A stretch of DNA of 64,000 bases from Hellea sp. (GCA_013002305.1 JABDKG010000043.1:1-64000); one strand, 5' to 3'. Positions 43,201 through 51,585 are shown, numbered from the stretch's first letter. Notes: generated from the sequence alone by a model not told the origin. Numbers and translations: made by a program.

Positions 43201-44221
43201 ATTCCAAACCTTCATGCGCTATCGCTGGTCAACCACAGGCGGGGCGGATACAACAGAGACCGTCAATGAAGGCGAAGTCGAAGATTACGCAATCACATTT
43301 TCGCCGGCCGGCACAACCGGTGCCCTATCCTGCCCGGCCTCTTATGTGGCAGCGGCGGGGTCCGGCAATGCGACGACTGTATTGACCGATCCGGGTAATG
43401 GCAATCTCGCAACCGGACCGATCGCAGGACAGGGCACCGATGCCGATGGCGTCTCGACAATTATCGAAGACGGGACGACGGCGCTCACACTACAATTGGG
43501 GGATATTGTGCCTGGGGGCGCATTGCTGACGATCTCGATTGCCGTCAAAGAAGGCGATGCCATCAGCGAAATCGAGACCTCTTATCAGGGCTCGACCTAC
43601 ACATCGGTTGCCTATTATACGAGCGATGTTAAAGACGACCTCAACCACCTTTACATTGTCGTTCCGTCAGGTGGTATGGACCATATCCGCTTCACCGGGA
43701 TTGACAAGAAAACCTGGATCGACGGAGTCGAATATTCGGATATTTGCCAGTCTAGCCCGCCGCCCGATCTGAGCGCGGCCAAGACGATTACAGTGTTTGA
43801 TCCCGCCAATGAGGGGCTCTATGCTCTGCCCGGTAATGATGTGATTTACACGATTACAGTGACCAATTCAGGTGCCGGAACGACGGATGATGACAGCTTC
43901 TTCCTGGTCGATTTAATCCCGGCCGAAGTCTCGATTTGGGTCGGCGACATTGATGATGGCGGACCGGACACTTATCCTGGAACGGATCCGGTGGGCTTCC
44001 AGCAATCGACCGGCGCGGGTCTGACCTTTAATTATTCAACCGATGTCGGCTTTAGTACGGACACGGCAGCACCGAGCGACTTCACGGAGTGTAGTCCTCT
44101 GGCCGCGGATGATGCCTACCATCCCGAAATCACCCATATCTGTTTTGCGCCCAAGGGCAAGCTCAATGCTGGGACGCCCGATCCGAATTTCTCGGTCAGC
44201 TTCCGCTCGCAGATCAAGTAG
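40256..44221 (+). CDS. large exported protein with GEVED and DUF11-like domains
   Basis: 1321 residues with a signal peptide (VGSAYAHG, cleavage near 24). A unique N-terminal part (to about 410) is followed by a DUF11-like beta domain (about 411-540, RYRIGYGNTGLADQTNVVIS). Two GEVED domains follow: about 544-690 and 865-1010, each starting DxSDAPLTGTNY, having an acidic Ca-site-like loop (DWNDDGDWDD, DWNGDGDWDD) and ending GEVEDY. A second DUF11-like domain (about 1170-1321, YTITVTNSGAGTTDD) closes it. No C-terminal anchor or sorting tail is obvious. Probably a surface or secreted adhesion/structural protein. Confidence 0.87.
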   Translation: MRKYIQRLFLTLSVALCTVGSAYAHGAWLDIPTIRYSAATEAQIQANIDAGNSPIMPGDIVEVISEFGVITDGTLSGPNGYFTFYIPNGTTVVGASYVDASESDIPVRTATSAVSGEGISKGWGPRGEQSFDVTANGWNPSPLPTLCTANGLTAENCNAGLAYIYGDTGIFYSTDPDTALYTGDGTEVANLTNGYRINPTNGAPWPSIGGTGDARIHNKWDAVQSNAFGSTSALANPGFSALENTSIADGRGTTPFRTGSVVAGPDSGSPLDRYGTVGPWNRISYSGSCLAGLPSDGPANSAGAIYPETPTGANSVEVCVPTSSGVLLSESSPLPSGTTAVRWATGGVTAGETHYIKIRLSVSDPTLIKSYNAEATGGDSTEGAANGNDNPWRYYVGGAGTPAPGFANRMAISKSIVQVNGSPYTAGAPIPVDATVRYRIGYGNTGLADQTNVVISDILPPETVSTANFTIISGPDIRPGSNPSGGTFNFLTIPTLTTGAGGGIEFDVVTDSIVDDVVTNTAEVVSNEITTPITSSASAVVIYDGPADQSDAPLTGTNYDNAVHAIVSGVQLGAGVTAESAPYDSPNADGDVDDGITFPALTHGLSATLSAEVSGSGGFLQGWIDWNDDGDWDDFDEQIASDLQDGDSDGQISIPVSIPYSGTSTSTIARFRWSQTAALNSTQFADAGEVEDYLVNITSDPNVTPTCPAGFTYSMTSGNAASVTDHSGASDTGRALGAIAAAGTSPADPISSLLNNTGEYLTVELGHLMPDGAQLILSLARGAGANGDNALAEIFVSADNVNYTSMGTYGAGGDFPSAVQDTTEQIAFSVPNTGAKFVRFDNLNADEILIDGAEYSDACIPDGIEDHSDAPLTGTNYGNAIHTYDAQYYMGYGVSPENAPYDSPNADGDVDDGVTLPPLQQDQVSFIPVDVTGVAGKLQAWADWNGDGDWDDAGEQLIVDYEDLDNDGTINVPITVPENASTFQTFMRYRWSTTGGADTTETVNEGEVEDYAITFSPAGTTGALSCPASYVAAAGSGNATTVLTDPGNGNLATGPIAGQGTDADGVSTIIEDGTTALTLQLGDIVPGGALLTISIAVKEGDAISEIETSYQGSTYTSVAYYTSDVKDDLNHLYIVVPSGGMDHIRFTGIDKKTWIDGVEYSDICQSSPPPDLSAAKTITVFDPANEGLYALPGNDVIYTITVTNSGAGTTDDDSFFLVDLIPAEVSIWVGDIDDGGPDTYPGTDPVGFQQSTGAGLTFNYSTDVGFSTDTAAPSDFTECSPLAADDAYHPEITHICFAPKGKLNAGTPDPNFSVSFRSQIK

Positions 44222-44280
44222 CCGCGCGCCGGAACCGAAGCCTATTTGATCTCAGCGCCGCGGCCCTATAGGCTCGGGAC

Positions 44281-44682
44281 ATGACCCAGAGAAATCGCCC
44301 CCAAAACTACCCGGCCATTGCGCCTTATATTTTCGCCAATGACGCGCTCGGCCTTATCCGCTTTATCACCAGCGGGCTTGGCGCGCGCGAGATCGGGCGT
44401 AGCCATATGCCGGACGGAACCATCGCCAATTGCCAGCTCCGGATTGATGACGCCGTTATCATGGTGACCGAAGCGCGCGGGACTTACCGGGCCACACGCG
44501 GTGCCTATTACCTCTATGTCGACGATGTCGATAAGGTGATGAAACGGGCGATTGAAGCCGGCGCGATTCTGAATTTTGAAGCCATGGACATGCCCTATGG
44601 CGACCGTCAGGGCGGGGTTAAAGACCCCGAAGGAAATCTGTGGTGGATCTCGAAACGACTCTCCGATGAACCCTATTTTTGA
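44281..44682 (+). CDS. VOC (glyoxalase/PhnB-like) family protein
   Basis: 133 residues, a single vicinal-oxygen-chelate domain: PAIAPYIFANDALGLIRFIT, DDAVIMVTEARG, YYLYVDDVDKVMKRAIEAGA and GGVKDPEGNLWWIS. The N-terminal 'PYIFANDA' is usual for PhnB-like proteins. Reaction unknown. Stands alone after the GEVED gene. Confidence 0.85.
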   Translation: MTQRNRPQNYPAIAPYIFANDALGLIRFITSGLGAREIGRSHMPDGTIANCQLRIDDAVIMVTEARGTYRATRGAYYLYVDDVDKVMKRAIEAGAILNFEAMDMPYGDRQGGVKDPEGNLWWISKRLSDEPYF

Positions 44683-44689
44683 ATATACT

Positions 44690-44881
44690 GTCATCCGGGC
44701 TTGACCCGGGACCTCGCCAGTTTGAGCGGATATCAAATCGTCGATTCAAAAACCGCAAAGTGAGAGGTCCCGCATCACGTACGGGATGACAACAACATTT
44801 TTTTCCGCCCCAACCACTCCGCTCATCCCGATGAAAATCGGGATCCAGTCTGCGGCCCCGTTGGAAAACAGGATGAGTGGG
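44690..44881. repeat. two adjacent palindromic repeats
   Basis: First: 'tgtcatccgggc...gggacctcg' with 'gaggtcccgcatcacg...gggatgaca' (44690-44790). Second: CCGCTCATCCCGATGAAAATCGGGATCCAG with a truncated right end 'gatgagtgg' (about 44818-44881). The gap to the next gene holds only a further half repeat near 44915-44935. Confidence 0.75.
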
Positions 44882-44921
44882 TTGGTGGGAATGAGTTAGA
44901 TTTATATTCCAGCCGTCCGCA

Positions 44922-45224
44922 TCACGTGCGGGATAACGAGAATATTTTCTTAAACCCGGTTTTGATCCGCGCGAATACGCCTTTGGGTTTTCTAAGCTCG
45001 GCGCGGGCCTGTTTATATTCCAGATTTTGGAGCGGTTCCATCAATGCAAAATGCTCGGCACAAAACCAGTGCGCGCCGGGCGGGTGGCCGACCATGCGCC
45101 TGTCTTTCATGCGCTGTTTTTTCGCCGCCTGCTCCGGCGTGAGTTTGAAATAAATCAGCCTAAACTTTTCGTCTGGATCAGAATGGTGGTCCTTGCGGCA
45201 CAGATCGCAACTGGGCGGCATCAT
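44922..45224 (-). CDS. small protein with paired Cys motifs, unknown
   Basis: 100 residues. CDLCRKDH near the start and WFCAEHF about 50 residues later could form one zinc site. The rest is Lys/Arg-rich, ending ARIKTGFKKIFSLSRT. AAGGG is in SD position. Eleven bases after the stop of the VOC gene upstream, so probably its operon partner. The 3' end overlaps a repeat half. No family recognised. Confidence 0.65.
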   Translation of the reverse strand: MMPPSCDLCRKDHHSDPDEKFRLIYFKLTPEQAAKKQRMKDRRMVGHPPGAHWFCAEHFALMEPLQNLEYKQARAELRKPKGVFARIKTGFKKIFSLSRT

Positions 45225-45235
45225 AGCGAGCGCCC

Positions 45236-45607
45236 TTAAACGTGCTGATCAATCAAGACCGGATTGCCGTCCGGGTCGAGCATGGTGATGCTGGCCGGAC
45301 CGGAGCCATCCGGATCGCAAGTCGTGGTCAGCTCTATCCCCGCATCTTGCAGTTTTTTCTGAATGGCGCGGACATCCTCAAAGTCCTCCAGCGGCTGAGC
45401 TTTCTTATCCCACCCCGGATTAAAGGTCAGAATATTATCCTCGAACATGTCCTGAAACAGGCCGATGGTCGCATCACCATTGGTCAGGATTGCATAGCCA
45501 TGCTCGGCCATGCTGTGAAAAGTGCTAAAGCCGAGCGCCTCATAAAATTCCATGGATTTATGAAGGTCTTTGACGGCCAGGCTAACTGAAAATGCGCCGA
45601 GTTTCAT
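45236..45607 (-). CDS. VOC family protein (glyoxalase/bleomycin-resistance fold)
   Basis: 123 residues: FSVSLAVKDLHKSMEFYEALGF at the start, FNPGWDKKAQP in the middle and ITMLDPDGNPVLIDQ at the end, matching a single VOC domain. SD GGGAGAA. Reaction unknown. Co-directional with the zinc-type small protein downstream. Confidence 0.88.
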   Translation of the reverse strand: MKLGAFSVSLAVKDLHKSMEFYEALGFSTFHSMAEHGYAILTNGDATIGLFQDMFEDNILTFNPGWDKKAQPLEDFEDVRAIQKKLQDAGIELTTTCDPDGSGPASITMLDPDGNPVLIDQHV

Positions 45608-45673
45608 GATGTTCTCCCTTTTGATTGGGACAATATATCACTTTAATTGATCAAGGTCACACTCAAATCATTC

Positions 45674-45793
45674 CGCTCATTCCTGCGGAGGCAGGAACCC
45701 AGTTAGAGTAAATTCTTTGCAGATTGAAATGCCTTTTCAACTTCACCCTATCACCCCAACTGGATCCCCGCCTTCGCGGGGATGAGCGGAATT
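45674..45793. repeat. palindromic repeat, 'ccgctcat' family
   Basis: CCGCTCATTCCTGCGGAGGC at left; CCTTCGCGGGGATGAGCGG at right, with a diverged centre. Confidence 0.8.
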
Positions 45794-45803
45794 TTGGGTT
45801 CAG

Positions 45804-46598
45804 CTAAGCCTCCGCCGCCTCACCCGCAGACAATAGCTCGACAAATTTCTCCGCATTGATGGTGACATCGTCCGGACCGATCTGATCGAACGGATCCTCA
45901 AGGTGGATCTGAATATTATCCAATCCCACAAGAATAACCGCAAATAAAAGCGGCATGACATAGGCCAGCGCCGGATGATAACTGCCCGCTTCATGGGCAA
46001 AATAAGGGCCATACAGGATCGGCAGCAGGATAATAAAAAAGTCGCTAAAGGCCCGTAAAGAGCGCGGCGTGCGGTACTGATAGACATGTTTAGCGTGCTC
46101 GAACGACACCACCATTTTTGAAATATACTGGTTGCAGCGCGAGCACTCCCCGCTCGGCAGACCGTCGGCGCGCAGGCGTTTGACAAATTCCGAGAGCTGG
46201 GAAAAGGCGCCGTAAACCCGGGTTTCATTGGTGAACATTTCATATTGGTTGCCTTTGAACAAAGCGCGGATAGATTCGAACAGCTCCTCGAGCACCGCCT
46301 TGGCATGGGCTTCGCGCGCCTCTGATCGCTCCGGTAACCAATCGCGCGCCGCAAAGTATATCGCCCGGCCATGGGCTTTGATCGTGCCGTAATCATCGAG
46401 CGTCACTTCGCGCCGTTTATAAGCATGACCGATCGAAAATACGATCGGGAAAATTACCGCGGTCGAGATGATCGTCAGCGGAAAATCACCCTTGATCTCA
46501 TAGCGCAGACACAGCCAGGTCGCGAGCATTGCAATCGCCGCCAGAACAAATGTTTTCCAATTTATGATCAGACCCAGATAGGATAATTTCTTCAGCAT
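45804..46598 (-). CDS. bestrophin-like membrane protein
   Basis: 264 residues. Two N-terminal TM segments (about 15-30, 40-58), a long soluble middle (RDWLPERSEAREAHAKAVLEEL) and two C-terminal TM segments (about 190-225), then NIQIHLEDPFDQIGPDDVTIN. The EDPF...DD close after the last helix resembles bestrophin/UPF0187 anion channels, but the N-terminal channel-neck motif is not clear. Probably an inner-membrane anion channel-like protein. Monocistronic with repeats on both sides. Confidence 0.6.
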   Translation of the reverse strand: MLKKLSYLGLIINWKTFVLAAIAMLATWLCLRYEIKGDFPLTIISTAVIFPIVFSIGHAYKRREVTLDDYGTIKAHGRAIYFAARDWLPERSEAREAHAKAVLEELFESIRALFKGNQYEMFTNETRVYGAFSQLSEFVKRLRADGLPSGECSRCNQYISKMVVSFEHAKHVYQYRTPRSLRAFSDFFIILLPILYGPYFAHEAGSYHPALAYVMPLLFAVILVGLDNIQIHLEDPFDQIGPDDVTINAEKFVELLSAGEAAEA

Positions 46599-46693
46599 TC
46601 CCGCTCTCCGATTTTGACAAAATCTGTAAGCAAAAAACCTTGGCGAGGCGTTAATGACGGGTCATATTTTCATGGCCCGGCCAAACCGACGAT

Positions 46694-46917
46694 CTCCGCT
46701 CATCCCAAACATTTCGTTCGTTCACCCATCCGGGTCGGCAAAGCAGGCCGGGGAGGATGGAAATTGGGTTAAATAATGAAACCAACCCGTCCCCTAATTT
46801 CCGCTCATTCCTGCGAAGGCAGGAAACCAGTTAAAGTAAATCTGATTCCAGTTGAATTGCCATTCCAACTTCACCCAACCACTTCAACTGGATCCCAGCC
46901 TTCGCTGGGATGAGCGG
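46694..46917. repeat. two palindromic repeats in the gap before the HNH gene
   Basis: A diverged copy (about 46694-46757, 'cgctcatccc...ggccggggagg') and a good copy (46799-46915, CCGCTCATTCCTGCGAAGGC to CTTCGCTGGGATGAGCGG). Nothing else seen in this 370-bp gap. Confidence 0.75.
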
Positions 46918-46966
46918 AAGTATTTGTAGTTGACTCCCGTCCCCATTTCGAAAACACTCACACCCG

Positions 46967-47848
46967 ATGTTTGGGGTGTTTATGCATAAGGAGGATTCGA
47001 TCTATGATGATCTTCCGCATGAGCGTTACCAATTCCCAAAACAATATCTGCGCCGCGCAAAAGAATTTGAAGGTGGCTGGGTGCTGTATTATCAACCCGG
47101 CAGCAAAGCGCGGGTTTATTTCGCCTATGCCAAGGTCGAAAAAATTATCCCCGACCCGACCGCGCCGGATATGTATCTCGCGCTGATCGCGCCCAATAGC
47201 TATGAAGATTTTGATCGCCCCGTTCCGTTTAAACTCGGCGGCGAGCTGATGGAGAAAAGCCTCGCTAACGCAGAGGGAAATTTCGCCGGACGCGCGGTCT
47301 GGGCCGTGCGCCCGATCCCGGCGGACGACTTTAACCGCATCTTTGATTGCGGCATGGCCGAAACTGATTTCCTGTTGCCCCGCACGGATGAAGAGGCAGA
47401 CGTAGCCGAAGATCAAGTCCAGTTTGAGTTCGATCAGGAACGCCAACGCGAATCCATCATGATCAACAAGGCTTTTCGCGACCGGCGCTTTCGCCGCAAA
47501 GTCCTGCGCGCCTATGATGAGCGCTGCGCTTTTACCGGGCTCAAGCTGATCAATGGCGGCGGGCGAGCCGAGGTGCAGGCGGCCCATATCAAACCGGTCG
47601 CCGCCAACGGCCCCGATAGCGTGCGCAACGGCATCGCGCTCTCGGGCACCCTCCACTGGATGTTCGACCGCGGTCTGCTCAGCCTGCAAGACGATCTGGA
47701 GATCATGGTCTCCCGCCATATCAATGACCGAAACAGTATCGACAATTTAATCCGAAAATCCGGCTACGCCGCCAAGCCCGAACACCCCGGGCATGAGCCG
47801 CATCCGGCGTTTTTAGAATGGCATCGGGATGAGGTTTTTAAGGTTTGA
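46967..47848 (+). CDS. HNH endonuclease-family protein
   Basis: 293 residues. The start FGVFMHKEDSIYDDLPHERYQFP is the standard beginning of these proteins, which supports ATG 46967 over the internal ATG at 46982 with the better SD. The N-terminal half is a small-molecule or DNA-binding-like beta domain (GGWVLYYQPGSKARVYFAYA). The C-terminal half has the nuclease: RRKVLRAYDERCAFTGLKL, EVQAAHIKPVA, NGIALSGTLHWMFDRG. Probably a standalone restriction-like DNase; no methylase is adjacent. Confidence 0.85.
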   Translation: MFGVFMHKEDSIYDDLPHERYQFPKQYLRRAKEFEGGWVLYYQPGSKARVYFAYAKVEKIIPDPTAPDMYLALIAPNSYEDFDRPVPFKLGGELMEKSLANAEGNFAGRAVWAVRPIPADDFNRIFDCGMAETDFLLPRTDEEADVAEDQVQFEFDQERQRESIMINKAFRDRRFRRKVLRAYDERCAFTGLKLINGGGRAEVQAAHIKPVAANGPDSVRNGIALSGTLHWMFDRGLLSLQDDLEIMVSRHINDRNSIDNLIRKSGYAAKPEHPGHEPHPAFLEWHRDEVFKV

Positions 47849-47884
47849 TAATCCAAGAGCCAGCTTCGAATTATACAAATTCCG

Positions 47885-48172
47885 TCATCTCGGCATTTCT
47901 AAAATCTCGGCTTCGCCGACTATGCCGCCATCCCATAGATAGAATTTACCTGCCTTTTTAAATTCCGGAACTGCTACTTCCGGAACTAAGAATACATAGC
48001 CAAGCTCACGGATGTCGCCCGGTGACATCCATCGATCACCCAATTGCGGGAAACCGCTAAATCCTGACAGGGTCGTGTCGGGTCTAGAAAAGCAAGGACA
48101 ACCATAACCGGGGGCCATAGACCTTGATTTTCCGCCTTGTTCAGTTGGATATAGTGTCAACCGAACCCACAA
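47885..48172 (-). CDS. small EF-Tu C-terminal-domain-like beta-barrel protein
   Basis: 95 residues from a TTG; no ATG or GTG lies in frame before an upstream region that belongs to the oxidoreductase stop. WVRLTLYPTEQGGKSRSMAPGY resembles the start of EF-Tu domain 3 barrels (LTxxPTExGGRxxPxxxGYRP), and the ending GEAEILEMPR matches too. Such standalone barrels are usually of unknown role. 35 bases downstream of the 2-oxoacid oxidoreductase beta gene. Real start uncertain. Confidence 0.55.
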   Translation of the reverse strand: MWVRLTLYPTEQGGKSRSMAPGYGCPCFSRPDTTLSGFSGFPQLGDRWMSPGDIRELGYVFLVPEVAVPEFKKAGKFYLWDGGIVGEAEILEMPR

Positions 48173-48207
48173 GTCCGGGTTCTTGGAATTTATGACATCG
48201 CCTCGAC

Positions 48208-49263
48208 TCAGCCAAATTCCCGCATCAGGTCCTTCATTTTATCCGCCCCCGGATTGAGCTCTTCATACGGATAGGTATTCAGGCCCCGGCCCGGTAATTT
48301 CTTGCGCGTGGCGAAATCCTGCGTCGTTTCGTCGATATAAAGCAGCCCGGTCAAAATCTCATCCGTCTGCTGACTCTCGAGCACTTTACTAAACGCGCTG
48401 GCGCGGTCTGTCGGGTCGTAGCCGGAATCCAGTTTTCGTAGGTTGATCAGGCCGCCGTCGTGGAGCTCGATCGGCATGGTTTTGCCGTCGTCATAGCTGG
48501 CACGGATTTCTGCGCTGGGCGGGACGTAGTCGGCATGCACGGCCTTGTGGTAATATTTATAGGTGTGCTCGTAGGATTTGGTGCTGCCCTTATGGTCGTT
48601 AAAGCTGACGCAGGGGGAGATCACATCGATCAGGGCGAAGCCTTTATGTTTGAGGCCGGCCTTGATCAGGGGGACGAGCTGTTCCTTGTCGCCGGAGAAT
48701 GAGCGCGCCACAAAGGTCGCCCCGACAGAGAGGGCGAGCGCGCACGGGTCTATGGGGGCAAGATTGTTGACCTCGCCTTTTTTGGCGGTGGAGCCTAGAT
48801 CGGCGGCAGCGGAGAACTGCCCTTTGGTGAGGCCGTACACCCCGTTATTTTCCAGCATATAGAGCATGTTGATATTGCGGCGCATGGCGTGGACGAGCTG
48901 CCCCGCGCCGATCGAGAGGCTGTCGCCATCGCCGGAGACGCCGATATAGGTGAAGTGCGGATTGGCGGCCATGGCGCCGGTCGCGACCGAGGGCATGCGG
49001 CCGTGGACGGTGTTATTACCGTGGGCCTCTTTCATGAAATAGGAGGTGGTTTTGGAGGAGCAGCCAATGCCGGAGACTTTGACGGCTTTGTGCGGCCCGA
49101 TCGAGAGCTCGAAAAAGGCCCGGGCCATGGCGGCGGTGACGCTATCATGGCCGCAGCCCGCGCACAGCGTCGACATCACCCCGTCATAATCCGCCCGGAT
49201 CAGGCCGATGTCGTTCTTTTTCTCATTCTTGAGATGGATTTTGGGTTTGGTGAAGGATGGCAT
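48208..49263 (-). CDS. korB: 2-oxoacid:ferredoxin oxidoreductase, beta (TPP) subunit
   Basis: 351 residues. CAGCGHDSVTAAMARAF at the start and the TPP-binding GDGDSLSIGAGQLVHAMRRN...NNGVYGLTKGQFS are those of KorB-type subunits. With the alpha subunit it oxidatively decarboxylates a 2-oxoacid (2-oxoglutarate most often) to acyl-CoA and passes electrons to ferredoxin. Its ATG abuts the stop codon of the unknown ORF at 49264, so its translation depends on that ORF. Confidence 0.92.
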   Translation of the reverse strand: MPSFTKPKIHLKNEKKNDIGLIRADYDGVMSTLCAGCGHDSVTAAMARAFFELSIGPHKAVKVSGIGCSSKTTSYFMKEAHGNNTVHGRMPSVATGAMAANPHFTYIGVSGDGDSLSIGAGQLVHAMRRNINMLYMLENNGVYGLTKGQFSAAADLGSTAKKGEVNNLAPIDPCALALSVGATFVARSFSGDKEQLVPLIKAGLKHKGFALIDVISPCVSFNDHKGSTKSYEHTYKYYHKAVHADYVPPSAEIRASYDDGKTMPIELHDGGLINLRKLDSGYDPTDRASAFSKVLESQQTDEILTGLLYIDETTQDFATRKKLPGRGLNTYPYEELNPGADKMKDLMREFG

Positions 49264-49644
49264 TTAGGTTCGCTTTTTGATTTTTGAGTGACGCGGATCG
49301 TTGCACTGATCTATAATCGGCAAATCGATTACGTTATTATCTGGATGGTCGGTTTGATTGGTAAAACTCAGATCGCCTTCTTTGGTTTTGGAATTTGCGA
49401 CAAAATCTGATTCTGAAGGATTTGTTACTAGATCAATGATTTTGATTTTCGGGTCGGCGCAGAATTCTTCTGCCTCCGCGAGCGCTAAATTATCACGATC
49501 GTGCAAAGAAGCCTCAAAAATATCGAGAGTTTCTTCACTCGAAAAAATACTATGCGAGCCTGTAAAAGTATGTTTAGCGGGATCGACATAGGTTTGTCGG
49601 GGCCTCACCAATTTTACAATAAATTGTCGTATCGCCAGAAACAT
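49264..49644 (-). CDS. unknown protein wedged between the two oxidoreductase subunit genes
   Basis: 126 residues. Starts two bases after the alpha subunit stop and its TAA directly abuts the beta subunit ATG, so it is fully built into the operon. Basic N-terminus (IRQFIVKLVRPRQTYVDP), then acidic, Asn/Asp-rich and probably disordered C-terminal half (TNQTDHPDNNVIDLP), basic end KIKKRT. Composition is more AT-rich than the subunits. No metal or cofactor motif. Could be an accessory or lineage-specific insertion; KorA and KorB genes are usually adjacent. Confidence 0.65.
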   Translation of the reverse strand: MFLAIRQFIVKLVRPRQTYVDPAKHTFTGSHSIFSSEETLDIFEASLHDRDNLALAEAEEFCADPKIKIIDLVTNPSESDFVANSKTKEGDLSFTNQTDHPDNNVIDLPIIDQCNDPRHSKIKKRT

Positions 49645-49646
49645 AT

Positions 49647-51473
49647 CTACGCCGTCTGCCTTTGGTTATTTTGGGCGGTGATCTCGCCCATGACGAATTT
49701 ATAGGAGAGCGGCTCTCCGGCGTAATATTTGACGGAGACGAGCTTGTTCTTGGTGACATTGGTTTCGTTGACCAGGAGGGTCATGAGCTGGGCGTCGCGG
49801 TTTTGCTCGACGACGTAAATGGTGTCGTGCTCGGCCATGAAGTCTTCGACCGCATCTGCAAATGGGAAAGCCCGGACGCGCAGGTAATCAAGGTGTATCC
49901 CTTCGGCCGCGAGGCGTTCCTGCGCTTCGATCACGGCCGGATCGGAACTGCCGATTGCGATGATGCCAGCGGAGGGCTTTTTACCCCCGAACTTGGATGC
50001 CTTGCGCAGGACCGGCTGCGGGCAGGCATGGCGGGAGTTTTGCCATTTGACGATCAGGCGGTCGACGACCTCTTTATATTCGTCGGAGTCTTCCGTGTAT
50101 TTGCCCCATTTATTATGGCCGGAGCCGCGGTTGAAATAAGCGCCTTTGGTTGGGTGGGTGCCGGGCAGTGTGCGGTACGGAATGCCGTCGCCGTCCACAT
50201 CGAGAAATCTGAAAAACTCGAAGCCTTCGTCGAGCTGCTGACGGGTCACGATCTTGCCGCGATCGGGCACGTAACTGTCATCCCATGTCAGCTCATCAAT
50301 CATCCAGTCATTCATGCCGATATCCAGATCCGAGAGCACAAACACAGGCGTCTGGAAACGCTCGGCCAGATCCAGCGCATTGACCGCCATCTCGAAACAT
50401 TCTTTGGGATCGGCCGGATAGAGCACGATATGTTTGGTGTCGCCGTGGCTGCAATAGGCCGTAGTCATAATATCGCATTGCTGGGTCCGGGTCGGCATGC
50501 CTGTACTTGGCCCGACGCGCTGCACATCGAAAAACACCGCCGGGGTTTCGGAGTAATAACCAAAGCCGATAAACTCATTCATCAGGCTGATACCCGCGCC
50601 GGAAGTCGGGGTGAATGCCCGCGCGCCCATCCAGCCCGCACCGAGCGCCTGGCCCGCGGCGGCCAGTTCGTCTTCGGCCTGTATGATCGCGAATTTATGC
50701 TCGCCGGTTTCCTCATCGATCCGCAGCTTGTGGCAATATTTGACAAAGCTATCCATCAGACTGGTCGACGGCGTAATCGGGTACCACGCGCCCACCGTCG
50801 CGCCGCCGTAAACACAGCCAAGCCCGGCGGCCGTATTGCCGTCTATCATGACCTTGCCCTTTGTTTTGTTCATTTTTTCAAGCGTAAAGGGCAGCGGGTG
50901 ATCGATGTTTTCTTTGACGTAATTCAGGCCCAGTTCCAGCGCCTGCATATTGGACGGGATCAGTTTTTGTTTGGAGGCGAACATGTCTTCGACCATGGCT
51001 TTGACCACATGCATATCCATATTGATCAGCGCCGCGACCGCCCCGACATAGGCCATGTTCTTCATCAGAATGCGCGATCGCGCGACCTGAAATGTCTCAT
51101 TGACCATTTGCGACAGCGGCACGCCGATCACGGTGATATCATCGCGCTGCAACATGTGCGGGCGCGGCCATGTACTATCGTAAATCAGATAGCCACCGGG
51201 CGTGACGCAGGCGAGGTCTTTGGCATAGGTCTCGGCGTTCATCGCGATCATGAGGTGGATATCACCGGAGCGGCCCATATAGCCATCGCCATTGACACGG
51301 ATTTCATACCAGGTCGGCAGGCCCTGGATATTGGACGGGAAAACGTTCTTGCCGATACAGGGAATGCCCATGCGGAAAATCGCCTTCATCAAAAGCCCAT
51401 TGGCAGACGCCGAGCCCGTGCCGTTGACATTGCCGACTCTGATGACAAAGTCGTTTAGTGCTGGTCCACTCAT
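49647..51473 (-). CDS. korA: 2-oxoacid:ferredoxin oxidoreductase, alpha subunit (gamma-alpha fusion)
   Basis: 608 residues from the ATG at 51473 (SD GGAGAG); the track adds ten residues. The N-terminal gamma domain (VIRVGNVNGTGSASANGLLMKA, GRSGDIHLMIAMN) is fused to the alpha domain (ITPSTSLMDSFVKYCHKL, IIQAEDELAAAGQALGAGWMG, TPTSGAGISLMNEFIGFGYY), as in KorA-type enzymes. It binds the 2-oxoacid and CoA. Part of an operon with the flavoprotein upstream and the beta subunit downstream. 2-Oxoglutarate is the likeliest substrate, but an indolepyruvate or branched 2-oxoacid enzyme cannot be excluded by eye. Confidence 0.9.
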   Translation of the reverse strand: MSGPALNDFVIRVGNVNGTGSASANGLLMKAIFRMGIPCIGKNVFPSNIQGLPTWYEIRVNGDGYMGRSGDIHLMIAMNAETYAKDLACVTPGGYLIYDSTWPRPHMLQRDDITVIGVPLSQMVNETFQVARSRILMKNMAYVGAVAALINMDMHVVKAMVEDMFASKQKLIPSNMQALELGLNYVKENIDHPLPFTLEKMNKTKGKVMIDGNTAAGLGCVYGGATVGAWYPITPSTSLMDSFVKYCHKLRIDEETGEHKFAIIQAEDELAAAGQALGAGWMGARAFTPTSGAGISLMNEFIGFGYYSETPAVFFDVQRVGPSTGMPTRTQQCDIMTTAYCSHGDTKHIVLYPADPKECFEMAVNALDLAERFQTPVFVLSDLDIGMNDWMIDELTWDDSYVPDRGKIVTRQQLDEGFEFFRFLDVDGDGIPYRTLPGTHPTKGAYFNRGSGHNKWGKYTEDSDEYKEVVDRLIVKWQNSRHACPQPVLRKASKFGGKKPSAGIIAIGSSDPAVIEAQERLAAEGIHLDYLRVRAFPFADAVEDFMAEHDTIYVVEQNRDAQLMTLLVNETNVTKNKLVSVKYYAGEPLSYKFVMGEITAQNNQRQTA

Positions 51474-51585
51474 ATTGGCTCTCCCCAGAACCGTCGCAGG
51501 CAAAAATATGCTAGGAGAGGTGCGAAAAGCGTGCCGGACGCACGGTTGAGCGCATCGACGACGCAGATTGAAGTCTGAGACGTGT

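Noticed and set aside
46967-47848. Restriction-modification system around the HNH gene
   Set aside because: No methyltransferase or specificity gene is adjacent; only the standalone HNH protein is supported.
49662-51458. 598-residue plus-strand ORF
   Set aside because: Antisense shadow of the oxidoreductase alpha subunit, whose motifs are unmistakable on the minus strand.
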